Shown here: piece by piece, positions 10,753 through 23,000 of the stretch
Position numbering within the stretch: position 1 is the first letter of the stretch
Layout: each line of letters begins with the position of its first letter
DNA from: Limonium bicolor
Taxonomy: Eukaryota; Streptophyta; Magnoliopsida; Caryophyllales; Plumbaginaceae
Assembly (NCBI GenBank): GCA_023374045.1
Contig: CM041779.1
Span: forward strand, 302,322,167-302,386,166
Reading direction: 5' to 3'
Length of the DNA stretch: 64,000 bases
Position numbers and translations under genes: made by a program
Notes under the pieces: model-generated
The model's database searches: none
The model's input: the letters and a program-made list of their open reading frames with translations, nothing else
What the model was told of the DNA's origin: nothing

Positions 10753-13053
10753 GATTCCTCACCCCCCATAATATATATATATATATATAAACATAGTTAA
10801 GAGCTCCACTGTGGAACCTATCACATTCATACACCATACAGTACTACAACTGGGTTAAACACACAAGGGAGGTCCATACATTCACACACAAACCTCACAC
10901 AATTAACTCACGCATAGCCGTGGTTAGAACGTCCCATGGTTCGGGTCGTTAAATCCGAATACCGATCTCTCATGTGATCCTGGACTCAGTTAGCTATGAT
11001 TTAACACCTTCGAGGTTAAATGGTGCCAGAACTAGACACGCCACATATATGAATTACTGTAAACTCATTACATTCTTTTATCTTATAACGTGGAAAACAT
11101 TCAAAAAAACACATTGGCATACAAGCCGGTGTAATCCGGTAGGACACAGGTTGCAAGAAAACCATACCTGTCATCGAGGTTTCACTCTAACGTGCCATCA
11201 CATGTTCCTCGTAACATCTTTGAACAACTAGTAACATTACATTTACTTTCATTAACACCGGGGTAACTTGTTTGTTTAAAGTCTAATGCTCATGACTTAC
11301 TCCCGTTAATCAGTTAAATAACTTCACATTTTTAACTTGTTTTACTTATACATTTTAACACAACTTTTCACCCATCCAATTATCATTATAACTCACTTAA
11401 CATGTCCTTAACAATCTCATAACATCATTACTTATCAATCCCCATCATTAGATATCATTTTCTAACCTTAAACAAAGTTTTTGGTCAAAACAGCGCCTTG
11501 TCCGAACTTGTGTTCGGACTTCCCAAGTTCGGACACTGTTCGTGGCTCAAAAGGGTGCAAACTGATGAATGTCCGAACATGCGTCCGAGCTTCCCAAGTT
11601 CGGACACTGTTCGAGGCCAAACCAGAGAATAGAGATGGGTGTGTCCGAACTTCCAAATTCGGACGGTAGTTCGGACGTAGCTTTAAAACTCAGGAAACTT
11701 ACGCACAACAGGGCATGTCCGAACGTCCAAGTTCGGACGGTAGTTCGGACGTGCCAGAAACCTCATTTTCTACAATCTTAAGCACTTACTCATTTCTTGC
11801 CAAAATGCTCAACACCTATAATGTTTATAGCATGTTCCCACACATTATTTAGCCCACCAAAATACTTTATGCCCTTCCAAGAATTTTCTCCACAAGTTCA
11901 CACATCTTCCTTACAACACCTTACTTCCTCATTGGTACCAAACATGTATAAATCCTTAACATAATCTCACCATGATCTTGAAGTATCCTCAAATTACTCA
12001 TTTGCATCCTAATTCCTCCAAGATAACACCCAAGACATTTTAACACCTAAGAAGACCTTTTTCACCTTCTTTCACAAATTTAAACCCTAATCATCCCTAG
12101 TTAAACCTAGGTCACCAAACATCATTTTGAACAATTAAAACTCCTTGTTCATTAACCAAATTTCGCCATAGCTTCTCTTGTATCACCTTACACCAAAACA
12201 CATAGTTTTTCCACCATTATACAACCAAGAACACTAAATCTCTTAATACACATTCCTTACACACAAACATATTGTTTTTCATCCTTAAACCACCAAAGAT
12301 ATCCATCTTCACAAGAGATTTTCTTTACACACAACTAAACCTTTAGACAACACTACATCACAATATAGTGCACAAACTTAAATTGCTTGGCACTTAGGCC
12401 CTTAAATTGCATAAACCTTAAACACTGAAGTTCCCACATAATAATGCCTTCAACCTGCAAATACACTCAACAATGCTCCCATGTCCTTTTAGTCCACCTT
12501 GTGGATAGTTTTCTATCTCATTTCCCATTTGCTCTTTAGGTTAATTATTAAGCAAATATAGCTCAATTCCCTTGTACATAAAACCACATTAAGAGAGGTC
12601 ATTTACCTCTTTGTTTTCCAAGCTTTCCTCACTTGTTTTCTCTTGTTTTTCTTGATTGTAAATCCACAAGGAGCTTTTATCACTTGTCAACCTTCTAACC
12701 AATACACATATAAGGGTAATGAGTATTAAGTTTAATACTCAAACTCATAATTAAACCCTAGGTTTACACAAGTGTCTTAAAACACTAAAATTTGATGATT
12801 ACCTTTGGAATTTGAAAGAGAGCTTGGTTAAGTGGCAAGATAGGACTCCTCCTAGTCCCTTGAAGATTAAATTAAGCTAAGAAAATAGCAAGACAAGGCA
12901 CCATTGTAAGGTGAATTTTTGGCTATACAAAGAAAATGATGGGAACTTGGATTTTCTTTGATTTTCCTTACCTTGAAACAAAGGAGAATGAGAAGGCATG
13001 GAAATATGAGCTCAAGCTCCTTCAATGGTGAATCTCCATGGCACCAAAATTGA
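10753..13053 (-). repeat. Partial LTR, large-LTR gypsy family (right of copia insertion)
   Basis: Continues the LTR interrupted at 5253. It aligns in reverse with the LTR at 24170-28573, for instance around 27370-27430, and contains a GTCCGAAC-type hairpin array (11500-11757) and the GGGCCTAAGTGCC block (about 12385). It runs into a gap at 13054. A TA microsatellite lies at about 10770-10790. No gene is visible. Confidence 0.8.
11500..11757 (-). repeat. Hairpin array GTCCGAAC...GTTCGGAC (minus LTR)
   Basis: Four inverted-repeat units with the core GTCCGAAC/GTTCGGAC, spaced about 70 bases. This is the same stem sequence as the array in the AlkB element's LTR (32029-32343), and differs from the GGTCCGGGAC type in other copies. 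Confidence 0.75.
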
Positions 13054-13553
13054 NNNNNNNNNNNNNNNNNNNNNNNNNNNNNNNNNNNNNNNNNNNNNNN
13101 NNNNNNNNNNNNNNNNNNNNNNNNNNNNNNNNNNNNNNNNNNNNNNNNNNNNNNNNNNNNNNNNNNNNNNNNNNNNNNNNNNNNNNNNNNNNNNNNNNNN
13201 NNNNNNNNNNNNNNNNNNNNNNNNNNNNNNNNNNNNNNNNNNNNNNNNNNNNNNNNNNNNNNNNNNNNNNNNNNNNNNNNNNNNNNNNNNNNNNNNNNNN
13301 NNNNNNNNNNNNNNNNNNNNNNNNNNNNNNNNNNNNNNNNNNNNNNNNNNNNNNNNNNNNNNNNNNNNNNNNNNNNNNNNNNNNNNNNNNNNNNNNNNNN
13401 NNNNNNNNNNNNNNNNNNNNNNNNNNNNNNNNNNNNNNNNNNNNNNNNNNNNNNNNNNNNNNNNNNNNNNNNNNNNNNNNNNNNNNNNNNNNNNNNNNNN
13501 NNNNNNNNNNNNNNNNNNNNNNNNNNNNNNNNNNNNNNNNNNNNNNNNNNNNN
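13054..13553. other. Assembly gap, 500 N
   Basis: A run of exactly 500 N, the conventional size for a gap of unknown length. The sequences on the two sides belong to different elements, so the true content may be large. Confidence 1.
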
Positions 13554-14436
13554 TCCATAAGCAACTGAGTTAGATGGATCTCAGTCTCCATAAGCAACTG
13601 AGTTAGATGGATCTTAGTCTCCATAAGCAACCGAGTTAGGTGGGTCTCGGTCTCCATAAGCAACCGAGTTAGGACGGGTTTCACCTCCAAACCTTAGGCA
13701 CCCATAAGACCTACCCTACATTAAATCCTTTCAGGCACCCATAGGACCTACCTTACATTCAACCATTTCAGGCACTCATAAGACCTCCCTTACATTCATT
13801 CACTTTAGGCTCGACATAAGACCTAGATCCAACCTTTAGGCTCGTCATAAGACCTAGCACCATCCTTAGGCTCGTCATAAGACCTAGAATCATCCCTTTA
13901 GGCTCGTAGTAAGACCTAGCACCACTCCTTAGTTTACCTGCTTCCATTGAAAACATTGCATTCATTTCATTCATTATAGGTAGTCAACGCCTTAGAATAG
14001 CTTGACATCATTCTCACAATTTTTTGGGTAGTCAACGCCTTAGAATAGATTGACATCATTTCATTCATTATAGGTAGTCAACGCCTTAGAATAGCTTGAC
14101 ATCATTTCTTCACATATTTTACATCATTATTTTTTCACCACCATTTTTAGGTAGTCAACGCCTTAGAATAGCTTGGCGTCATTTTCATCACTTTAGGTAG
14201 TCAGCGCCTTAGAATAGCTCGACAACATATCATCATTTCAGGTAGTTGGCTCCTTCGAATAGCTCAACAACGTCTCCTTCTCCTTTAGGTAGTCAGCGCC
14301 TTCGAATAGCTCGACACAACCCACTAGATTTCAAACGGCATACGAGGTCTTTTAGGATCCAAAATTTTGGGGTATCACTCAAGCATCAACTAGTCTTTTC
14401 ATCTTCATTACAAAGTCTAGTTGACGGGGGGCAATC
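13554..14436 (+). repeat. Three successive tandem-repeat blocks in the 3' region of a Tat/Ogre-like element
   Basis: Block 1 (13554-13680) repeats a unit of about 33 bases with TCCATAAGCAAC(T/C)GAGTTAG. Block 2 (13690-13930) repeats units of about 30 bases with AGGC(A/T)C...CATAAGACCTA. Block 3 (13975-14315) repeats AGGTAGTCAACGCCTTAGAA units at spacings of about 50-80 bases. A G-rich tract (GACGGGGGGCAATC) at 14424-14436 directly precedes an LTR and serves as polypurine tract. Tandem repeats in 3' untranslated regions are typical of Tat/Ogre gypsy elements. Confidence 0.75.
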
Positions 14437-16304
14437 TGTTATACCCAAAATTTCAACCCCCTCAGAGTAGTCTCAAAGGCATACGTGTTACAAAGGGCAA
14501 AATGGTCAAAGTGCACCAATGCAGGATTTTCCAGGGACATTCTCGGGATTTTCAATTTTCATATGACTTTTTCATCATCTCCAAACATTTCCAATATCAT
14601 AGTCATTATGAAAGGTATTTCATGATTTTCTGATAATGTTTATTCTGGAAATTAAGCTTTTAATAAGCTAGTCTCTTTAATAATTAACACATGAAATAGC
14701 CTCAAAATAGAAATAAAAAGGTTTTCAAAATTAAAATAAAATTGTCACATGGTTTGCATGACTACATACAGTCATAAACCTGAAATTATTTTATTTGGAA
14801 CCTTAGCCCAAAATTTAAAAGAGAAATTCAATCATTTTTGCAATTTTCTCTCTCCTTTGTAAAATACCGAAATCAAAACAAAATGTCATGAAATTTTAAC
14901 ACCACATAGAGCATGATTTTTAGAGACTAATACCATTGGAATTTCGTTATTTCGACTTTCCAATAGTAAGTTATGAATTATGGGAGATTCCAGATTGAGA
15001 GATTTTTATCTAATTGGTTATTTATCGAAATAACCTGATTACAACTCTCAAAATTCCTAAAAATCATTCTTTATCGTTAGTTAAATTTTCATAATTTTTC
15101 TCAGCCTGTAGCGTATTCTAAAAAATCAGATTCCCTTAGAGCACAAAATCATTGTTTTAGATAAAGATCTTGTTCTATCAACATGGCCTTGCTTCTTCTA
15201 TTAAAGGACCTTCCAAGAACGACCTAGGGCAGAGGAGAACATTCCCATAGTCAGAGAACACAGCCATCTACTTGCCTCCCACGTTTTCAACACTCCCAAC
15301 ACCGAAACTCTACCAAAATCATCCCAAAATCACCAAAAACACATTCTTTCTTCTCCCATTGAACTTCCAAGCATCAAAACACCACAAATTCAGAACCAAA
15401 ACGTGCTTAACAACACAAGGAAGAAGAGGTCCGAAGCTCGGGTCAAAGTCGAACCGGATCGGCCACCAACGAAGCTTTCAGAGATTCCCGACGTGAAGGA
15501 ACAACAAATTTTCGAAATCAAAACAGGGTAAAAACCAAATTCTCTAACCCTTCTGGTCTAAATACACTTTTGGTTAAAATTGCCAACAGAATTGATTTTT
15601 CCTTGCTTCTGAATTAGGTTTGGTTGTGTTTCTGCCTTCTAACTTGTTCGTTAAGTTTCGCATTAAATTCGATTTCAAATTGAAAACTTTCAATCACAAA
15701 CATCTTGTATCTTTCAGGCTACACACCCATAAAATTTGAGCTCAAAACACCGTCGGGAACATCCCAAACGCCGCCGTCCGAGGGCGGTCCGCACCCACGG
15801 ACGCTATGTCTGGGGTCCTGGACGCCTTGTCGGTAAGCCCGGACGCCCCCAGACGGTGGCGGTATTTCAAAATTTTCAAAATTTAGGTTTTCTAAAATAA
15901 TGTACGGGCCCACGGACATCATGTCCGTGGCCCCGGACCTTGCAAAATTGTGTTTTCCGTTTAATTCAACTTTTATGTTCACATAGGTTAACTAGGGTCC
16001 GTGGGTTCGGACATTAGGTCCGTAGCCACGGACGGAAACAAAATTTGACCTAATTCATCCTCCGAAACCCTAGTTTAGGAATCTTTAATTTTATTTTAAT
16101 TTTCTGTCAAAAAATGCTAAAAAACACAAAAAAACAGAAGCTCGCGCACTTAGGTTAAAATGACTCGTAATAAGCCGTAATTAAACTAAGTAGAGGAAAA
16201 ACGACTTCTAGGGGTAATGAAAGTAATTGAACCCTAATTAAGTCGAATATCAAGCCCCTGAACCCGAACTCTCCTTTCCTAATTTGATCTAGGTAAAAAT
16301 TAGG
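14437..16304 (+). repeat. LTR of a Tat/Ogre-like gypsy element
   Basis: Starts TGTTATACCCAAAATTTC right after a polypurine tract and ends near 16304, where a tRNA-Arg-like PBS begins; the last bases are not a clean CA, so that end is approximate. Inverted repeats built on GTCC/GGAC (for example CCACGGACATCATGTCCGTGG) lie at 15765-16040. Its last part aligns in reverse with 29462-29933. No coding sequence is evident. Confidence 0.7.
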
Positions 16305-16480
16305 TGGCGACTCATAATAGGTTCCAGTGAGCTGGCCTAGGTTTTAATAATTATTGTTTTATGACATAGTTATTAATCTTAGGTTATAAGTGGACCTAAA
16401 ACCCGACTAGATCCCAATCAACTTAATCCACATAGGATTGAGGTTTAAAATCGAGGCTCACACTAATTAAGGAGTTCTTG
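16305..16480 (+). mobile_element. PBS and start of internal region, Tat/Ogre-like
   Basis: TGGCGACTC at 16305-16313 fits the Arg-type PBS seen in Tat/Ogre elements; a similar junction occurs at about 51853. The following leader is found inverted at 29288-29460. It stops abruptly at GAGGCTCACAC (16480), where gypsy LTR sequence begins. Since a polypurine tract precedes this LTR and a PBS follows it, the LTR is flanked by both ends of an element, as after LTR-LTR recombination of tandem copies. Confidence 0.6.
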
Positions 16481-17330
16481 AGGTTTAGTTTGGCCTAGAG
16501 ATGTCTATGAGGAATTAGAGGATTGGTGGGTATATTGAACCCACCAAAATCATGTTAAGAGGAATATTAAGACTTGAGCAAAAATCTGGATGAAAATGTG
16601 TATTATGCTTTAAGGTGATTTAGGTATGAACTTGAGAATATAACAATGAGAGATCTTGGTAGCTTATATAATTAGTGAAGATGCTAGTGATGGATTAATG
16701 AGGTTCTAGTCTTGATGTTAAGGAGTGGACTTGGAGATGGAAGAGAAATGTGTAAGAGAATGTTGTAAATTGTCAAGGAAAAAGACTAGGAATGTATAAG
16801 AGTGTATGATTATGTGAATGGTGGGTAAGTTGAGTAAAAGAGATGTAGATGTCTAAGAGGGACTAGGGGATTTAATGGTGAAATTAAGGCACCAAAACCA
16901 TGGTGAAGGAAGCTAGGAAACTTGTACAAAGTTTGAAGGAAAAATAAGGTATAATGACTTGTAAGGATGTAAGCATGTGCTAGATTATATATAGCTTTGA
17001 GAAGTGTGAGTAAGGCAAATGGGTTGTGCGATGATGCTTGAGGAGTAGTTAAGATGGTTGTGAAGAAATACTTTGGTTAGTTGAAGTTTTAGACAAAGTT
17101 TACATGTTGGAAATGTAAGGAATTAAGTTATAAGTGTTAAGAGTTTAGTAAGAACTTGAATAATGATCAAGGAATTTAGAGGTGAGTTGATCCATGAGTT
17201 AGGAGGATTTTAAGTGCTAAAATGGTGTTGGAGCATGTGTTAATACATGGGGAAAGATTAGAAGAAGATTGGACAAAAGAACAAGTGTGGAAAGAGGTTC
17301 AAAACTGTAAAATTTGACAGTTTAAGATGT

Positions 17331-17515
17331 GGTCCGGGACTTAGTCCTTGGATAAAGTCCCGGACCAGCACTAAAAAGGTCGAGAATGCACCTAGGGGTT
17401 GGTCCGGGACCTTGGGTAAGTACCAAGTCCCGGACCATAGCTAAAATGTGGCCGAGAGTAAGGACAGACATTGGTTCGGGACCTTAGGTCCGGACCATGT
17501 CCCGGACCAGGGCAA
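17331..17515 (+). repeat. Hairpin array GGTCCGGGAC...GTCCCGGACC
   Basis: Three units starting at 17331, 17401 and 17473. Each is a self-complementary pair of GGTCCGGGAC and GTCCCGGACC arms around a short variable loop. Confidence 0.8.
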
Positions 17516-18816
17516 TTTACAAAGGAAATGTGTTTTTAAGGTGGTAAATGGAGGGGGATTGTTAGGTAATGTGATTATAAGGTTGTTAAGAGTTGTTTGA
17601 TGGAGTTTTAAGGCCATTGGAGGTGTGAACAAGTGTGAGGTAAAATGAGAAATAAGTAACATAAGAGGTTAAGCTTAAACTACAATGACTTAATGGTATT
17701 TAGTTGGAAATCATTAGTGATTAAGTAAGCTAGGTTAATTAAAAGTAATTAACCACCCAATTCGGTGAATGTTTTAGGGTTTGAGAATTTGGACTCCGGA
17801 GGAGAGTAAGCGACCGAACAACCAACGGTGAACGGTACAGTTCTTCTTGTGACCTGCTTGCTAACGAGGTGTCCCTCGGCTTGTGTGCTATTTGTTTTTG
17901 TATGCTCACTAACAAGATAAAGCATGGAACCGGAATATTATGTTTATTGTATTGTTGTGTGATGTTTGAAAACTAACACAGCTTACCGTGAGAACCTACT
18001 AACTAACGTTTAGTAAGGAATGGTGTGAGACTAAGGAACGCTCCCTAACATTAGTTTGTTAGAAACCGAAAGAGGTTTAACCAACAAACATTGTCTTAAG
18101 ACTTCTACTAACTGGTACTTGGGGGGAGTGAGGAACCCGGGACTGACTCCGGTCATGCATGCTAAGGAAAGGGGGTCGGTATCTAAAGTAGATCAAACTT
18201 CCGCTTAAGGACTTGTCTTCGGACTTGTAGCCTAGGGTCGGTTGACCGGCTCAGCTACGTTGGACATCAAGTCCAAGGTAGAAGGCATTAAGATGGCGTG
18301 GGGGGATCTAGCCTACATCCCCAACAATTTAAGAATGTTGTTTATTGTCGGTAAGTGTCCTGCTGCTGGCTAGGGTTAACCAAGCCCTACGAAAATAAAA
18401 AACGAACTAAGGGTTAACCAGTTCCCAATGACAGAATGGTTGGCATATATGAGATAAGGTTTGAGATAAGTTGCAACCATTCCTATTTGAAAAATGGTTT
18501 GTATTATAAGACTGAGGTAAGCTACATCCATTCCATTTTAAAGGTTGGTTGTTTTCTAAGACTAAGATAAGACTATGATTGAGGTAAGATAAGGATGGAC
18601 TAAGATTAAGAGGAAACGTAACTTAAGGAGTGAAATAATTGACTCACTAATTAAGGGAACGCAATTAAGTCGTTCATTGTGTTTGAACTTTGATTGTTCA
18701 TAATTCGTTTGTTGTTTATTGCACTTTCTGTTATGTTGTGCATCTAATCAACCTCCATGCTATCGTCAATTAGTCGCCGTAGCCATGTTAGCTTGGGTGC
18801 CATGAGAGGATCGTAC

Positions 18817-18846
18817 CAGCATTCGTGCTGACCCCCTTTGGGGGCT
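18817..18846 (+). other. Conserved double hairpin near LTR 3' end
   Basis: CAGCATTCGTGCTG (a stem closing a TTCG loop) is followed directly by ACCCCCTTTGGGGGCT and then a T-run. The same pair occurs in the other LTRs of the family (23791-23820, 28164-28193, 33362-33391, and 983-1014 on minus) with changed loops but retained stems. Confidence 0.7.
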
Positions 18847-19156
18847 GTTTTTACTACACAGGTGAACGTTAGGAGGCGGCCGTCACGAGAGTAAGATGGG
18901 GTACAAGCATTACGGGTTAAGTGTGGCCTACGAGTTGTGCATGTAACTCGTATGGCAATTTGAGTTAGTAAGATGTATAGGTTGTGAGAGATTGTAAGAA
19001 GGATATGTATTGGTTAATATTTGTATGTACTAATGTTCGGTATATTCTGTTAGGCGGACCGTGGCAAGGTCCTGGAGTGTATTGAATTCCGCTGTGACAT
19101 GTATATATATGTTGTTAAGTTGCGAAACCACATTTGGATTCAGATGGGGTGTTACA

Positions 19157-19869
19157 CGTAAAAATTATAGTAAATCAGATAACTATAATTAAACATTTTT
19201 GGAAGCTTACGAGCCATTAAAATTAAAGAAACGAGAAAAATCCAGAAAACTGGCCCAGTTAGTGAATAGTGCTAAAACCGGATAATTTACGAGCATCATT
19301 GTAAAAAGACAAAAACGTCCCGAGCTTAATTACTATAGGGGGCCGGTTTATAATGGATGACTCATCCCCTCTCATGAAAGCTAGTTTGTTTAATTAGAAA
19401 AGAAAAGTCAAAAAGTGGAAAAAGTAAAAAGGGTACTTATTTCCCCTTTTTCTCCCTCTCTCTTCCATTTCCCCCTCTCTGTATCCCATTTTATTCTTCT
19501 CAGCCGTCCTTCTCCTCCCTTCTCTGTGCTGGAATGATTTTGAAGCCCCCATCCATGGCTTCTCCTCTTTCTCGTCATGCTCTATCCAACACCAAGCTCC
19601 AAATAAAAAATAAATTGCATATTTGAACTCCCCTCATCAAGAGCTTCATCCCTCTCTTTTCAAAATCTTAAAAGCTTGAAGTTCATCTCCGAGGGTATAG
19701 ACCATTTGAAGAGAAAGTTGGAGTTTCTTGAATCTTGGAGCCTCCTCATTCATTTAAGGTAAAAAGGTCCAAGAAAATTCATTTCTCCTTCCTTTTTGTC
19801 TTGGCCGATTTCCACCCTTTTTAATACCTTGTTTCCTTCCTTGTTTGAGCTATTATCCAAATCTCCAAT
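19157..19869 (+). repeat. Repeat-derived flank carrying a solo LTR insertion (left part)
   Basis: Non-coding sequence sharing the GGGGGCCGGTTTATAA promoter-like block and CTTCTC-rich stretch with the 5' third of the large LTRs, so it is probably a diverged LTR fragment. It ends in CCAAT, the target site duplicated at 28574-28578, and continues at 28579. No gene. Confidence 0.55.
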
Positions 19870-20047
19870 TGAAATACCCCAAACCTTGATATGTTGTATA
19901 AAAATTAAACTATGGTATATTAAGGATAAAAAGTGCCTTAGAAACATTAGTGAACAATTTAAACCATAGTAAAAACAATAAAGTACCATAAAGACAATTT
20001 GAGCAAAAACATGCTCTAAGCTTGGAATGAACTTGGTTAGGACCCAA

Positions 20048-23000
20048 TGAAATATCCCAAACCTATATATTGTGTTTAGATGATAAACTAAGGTATAAGA
20101 AGGTTAAATAATGCCTTAGAAACATTAGTAAACAATTTAAACTGAAGAAAACACAAGGAAACACCATTAGAGCAATTTAAACAAAAACATGCTCTAAGCT
20201 TGGAGTAACTTGGGTTAACATCCAAATATCATTCTCAGACCTTATTAACATCCTAATGGTCATGTTAAATCAATTACCAAAGAAAACCAAGCTCAAAAAC
20301 AATTTAAACACAAATTGTGCTTTAAGGACTGTTAATGCAAATTTTTGAAAAATTGTCTTAGAATGGGGTTTTAAGTGGCTAAATGCCCATTATTACTCCT
20401 TAATAAACTTGTGTACTACTTAGTATCACATTAGGAAGCCTAAATCAATGGGAATCAAAAAGTTCACATATATGTGCACTAGTTTGTGAATAGTAACCAA
20501 ATAGTGCCTAGTTTAGTATTTAGTCAACTAAGTTTAATTAAATGGTCAAACAAGACCATGACTAGCCTTAATTAAATAATGGGGCCGGTTTTCTAAGGGG
20601 ATGAGTCACCACATGAGTAAGCTAGTTTATAAAATAAGAGGGAAAAGTAAGTTAGTTACTATTTGCTTTTAAGAAACAAATATCTCCTTATTACTTACCT
20701 CTCTCCTCCTTTTCTTCATTATTTCTTCTTCCCACCGATTTCATCCTATTCCTCTCTTCTTATTTCACATAAGAACAGCCCCCATACAATCTTGATCTTG
20801 TCTTGCCCATATCTTGCTCATTTTAGCTCCAAAATCAAACCAAGCACATAGTTCTCTTAGTTGGCTCAAGCTCTTTCTTTCTATCCTTTCAAATCTCCAA
20901 GAACTTCATTTTGGTGCCAAGCCAAACCGCCACTTAGAGGAGGAAAAATAAGCATGAGGAGTCCATTAGCTTCTTCATTCTCTTAAGGTAAAGAATATGT
21001 AAGAAAAACTAGGTTTCCACCATCTTTTCTTCATTACCGAAAATTACCACTCATGGGGCTTCATTTTTATGCCTTTTTCTAGCTTTTTTTCTATTCTCCA
21101 AGGGCTGGAGGAGGTCCTTCTTGATTCATATCAAAGCCTACCTTAAGACTTCAAGGTAAAATATTTATTTTAATACCTTAAAACACATTTTTCACCAAGG
21201 GTTTGTTCCTTAAGGTTAGTATATTATTTAGCACTCAATGGAGTCATTGGATATTGATTAGAACATTAACAAGGAGAAATAGATTGGTGACCGAGATTGT
21301 CCAAGGAAAAACCTAAGGAGGAAAGTTTCTGAAGCTTGTAAAAGAACAAGGTAAATTGCTTACGTTATGGTGTTTTATTGTTTAAGGGGATGGGATTTAG
21401 ATATATGATAGCTTAGCTTAGAGTTTACATTAGAAAAGGTCTATAAAACCTAAGAGAAACAATGATCATATTTGAGAACTTATGACTAATGAGCAAATGG
21501 GAAATAAGATAGTTAGACAATTAAAAGGTGAACTACAAGAGCATTTACATTTCAATAGGAACCTTGTTGTGTGTATTCGCAGGTCAAAGGCTAATATATG
21601 TGGAAATTCAGTGGTTAATATTTATGTCATTTAAGGGCCTAAGTGCCAAGCATTTTAAATTTATGCACTATATGATGATGTGGTGTAGTTTTTATGTAAC
21701 TTGAGTGTTAAGTAAGTGTGGAAAGAATTTGGGTGATCAGGATTGTTGAATGGTAAAACCAAGTGTTTGGATGTAGAAATATATACAGAAGCCTGTCAAA
21801 TTTTGGTGAGAAACAAGGAGTTTAAGATGTATAAATGAAGTTTGATGACCTAGAAGGCACTAGGAATGCTTAGGGCTTAAATTGGTAAAAGAAAGTGAAC
21901 TAGAGTGTTCTTGAGTGTTTAAAGGACTTAGGGGTTGTCTTGAAGGAATTAGAGTTTAAATGAGTGAGTTTGATGCTCTAGGGTTTTGGTGGAAGTGTGA
22001 TTGAGTCTTGTGCAAGTTTTAGTAAACAAAGGATGAATAATACCTTGTGAAAATCTAAGTGTAAGCTAGAGGAAAATAGAAAGAGTTTATGTAATGGAGG
22101 TGTTGTGGAGCAATAATGCTTAGGAGTGGTGGTAATGTTTGTGAGATAACATTTTGGTTAGTGTGAGTTGTAGGTATGATGTACCACTTAGAAAACTTAA
22201 GGAAAACATTACAAGTGTTAAGAGATTGTGAGAAATTGGGTAACAAGTTTAGATGAGGAATTAGGTAAGTTTAAGATGTTATTTTGGTGTTAGAAGATTC
22301 CTAAGATCATACATGGACTTTGGGTAAAGCATGGATGAAGAGAACAAGAGCAAACACACTTAGAAAAATATAAATGGCAAAAATCTGTAGCTGGTCCGGG
22401 ACCTAGGTCAAGGGTAAAGTCCAGGACCATGCCTAAATTAGAGCCGAGAGTTCATCCAGCACCCTGGTCCGGGACTTAAGTCCTGTAAGAAGTCCTGGAC
22501 CACCCCTTGAATATCACCCGAGAGTTTTAGCTTGTAATGGTCCGGGACTTAAGTCCCATATAAAGTCCCGGACCACAACATAAAATCAGCCGAGAGATTG
22601 AACAAGTACTGGTCCGGGACTTAAGGTAAGGACCAAGTCCCGGACCACCCTAAAAATGTTGTTTAAGTTTGGAAAATTTTAGGAAATGATGGGGAATGTT
22701 AGATATCGATGTTATAAAGTTATTTAGGACATGTTTAGAGGGTGTAATGGCTACTACGTGGGGGAACAAATATAATAGATGATGAGAAAATGATGCACTT
22801 ACAAGTTTAAGTTAAAAACCATAAGGACTTAGTGAATAACAATGGGTAAATATTGGTGGCTAGGGAAGTCAAGTGGATTGTGTTGGATTTAGCTAAATAA
22901 TAACCTAAAATTGAATGAATGTTTTAGGACTTGGAAGGAAATAAACCAAACAATTGCCGACGGTGAACGGTACAGTTTTCTTGTGACCTGCTTGCTAACG

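Larger units (their letters stand above)
16481..19156 (+). repeat. 3' portion of a large-LTR gypsy LTR
   Basis: Collinear with the 3' two-thirds of the LTRs at 20048-24164 and 29934-33785. It contains a hairpin array (17331-17515), the block with GTGAACGGTACAG near 17830, and a double hairpin at 18817-18846, and ends GGGGTGTTACA at 19156. Its 5' part, including TGAAATACCCC, is missing. No PBS follows, so it is a truncated solo LTR or fragment. Confidence 0.8.

Noticed and set aside
13022..13690. Apparent long ORFs across the first gap
   Set aside because: They consist of N translated as unknown residues; the same holds for frames at 37493-38203 and 57541-58146.
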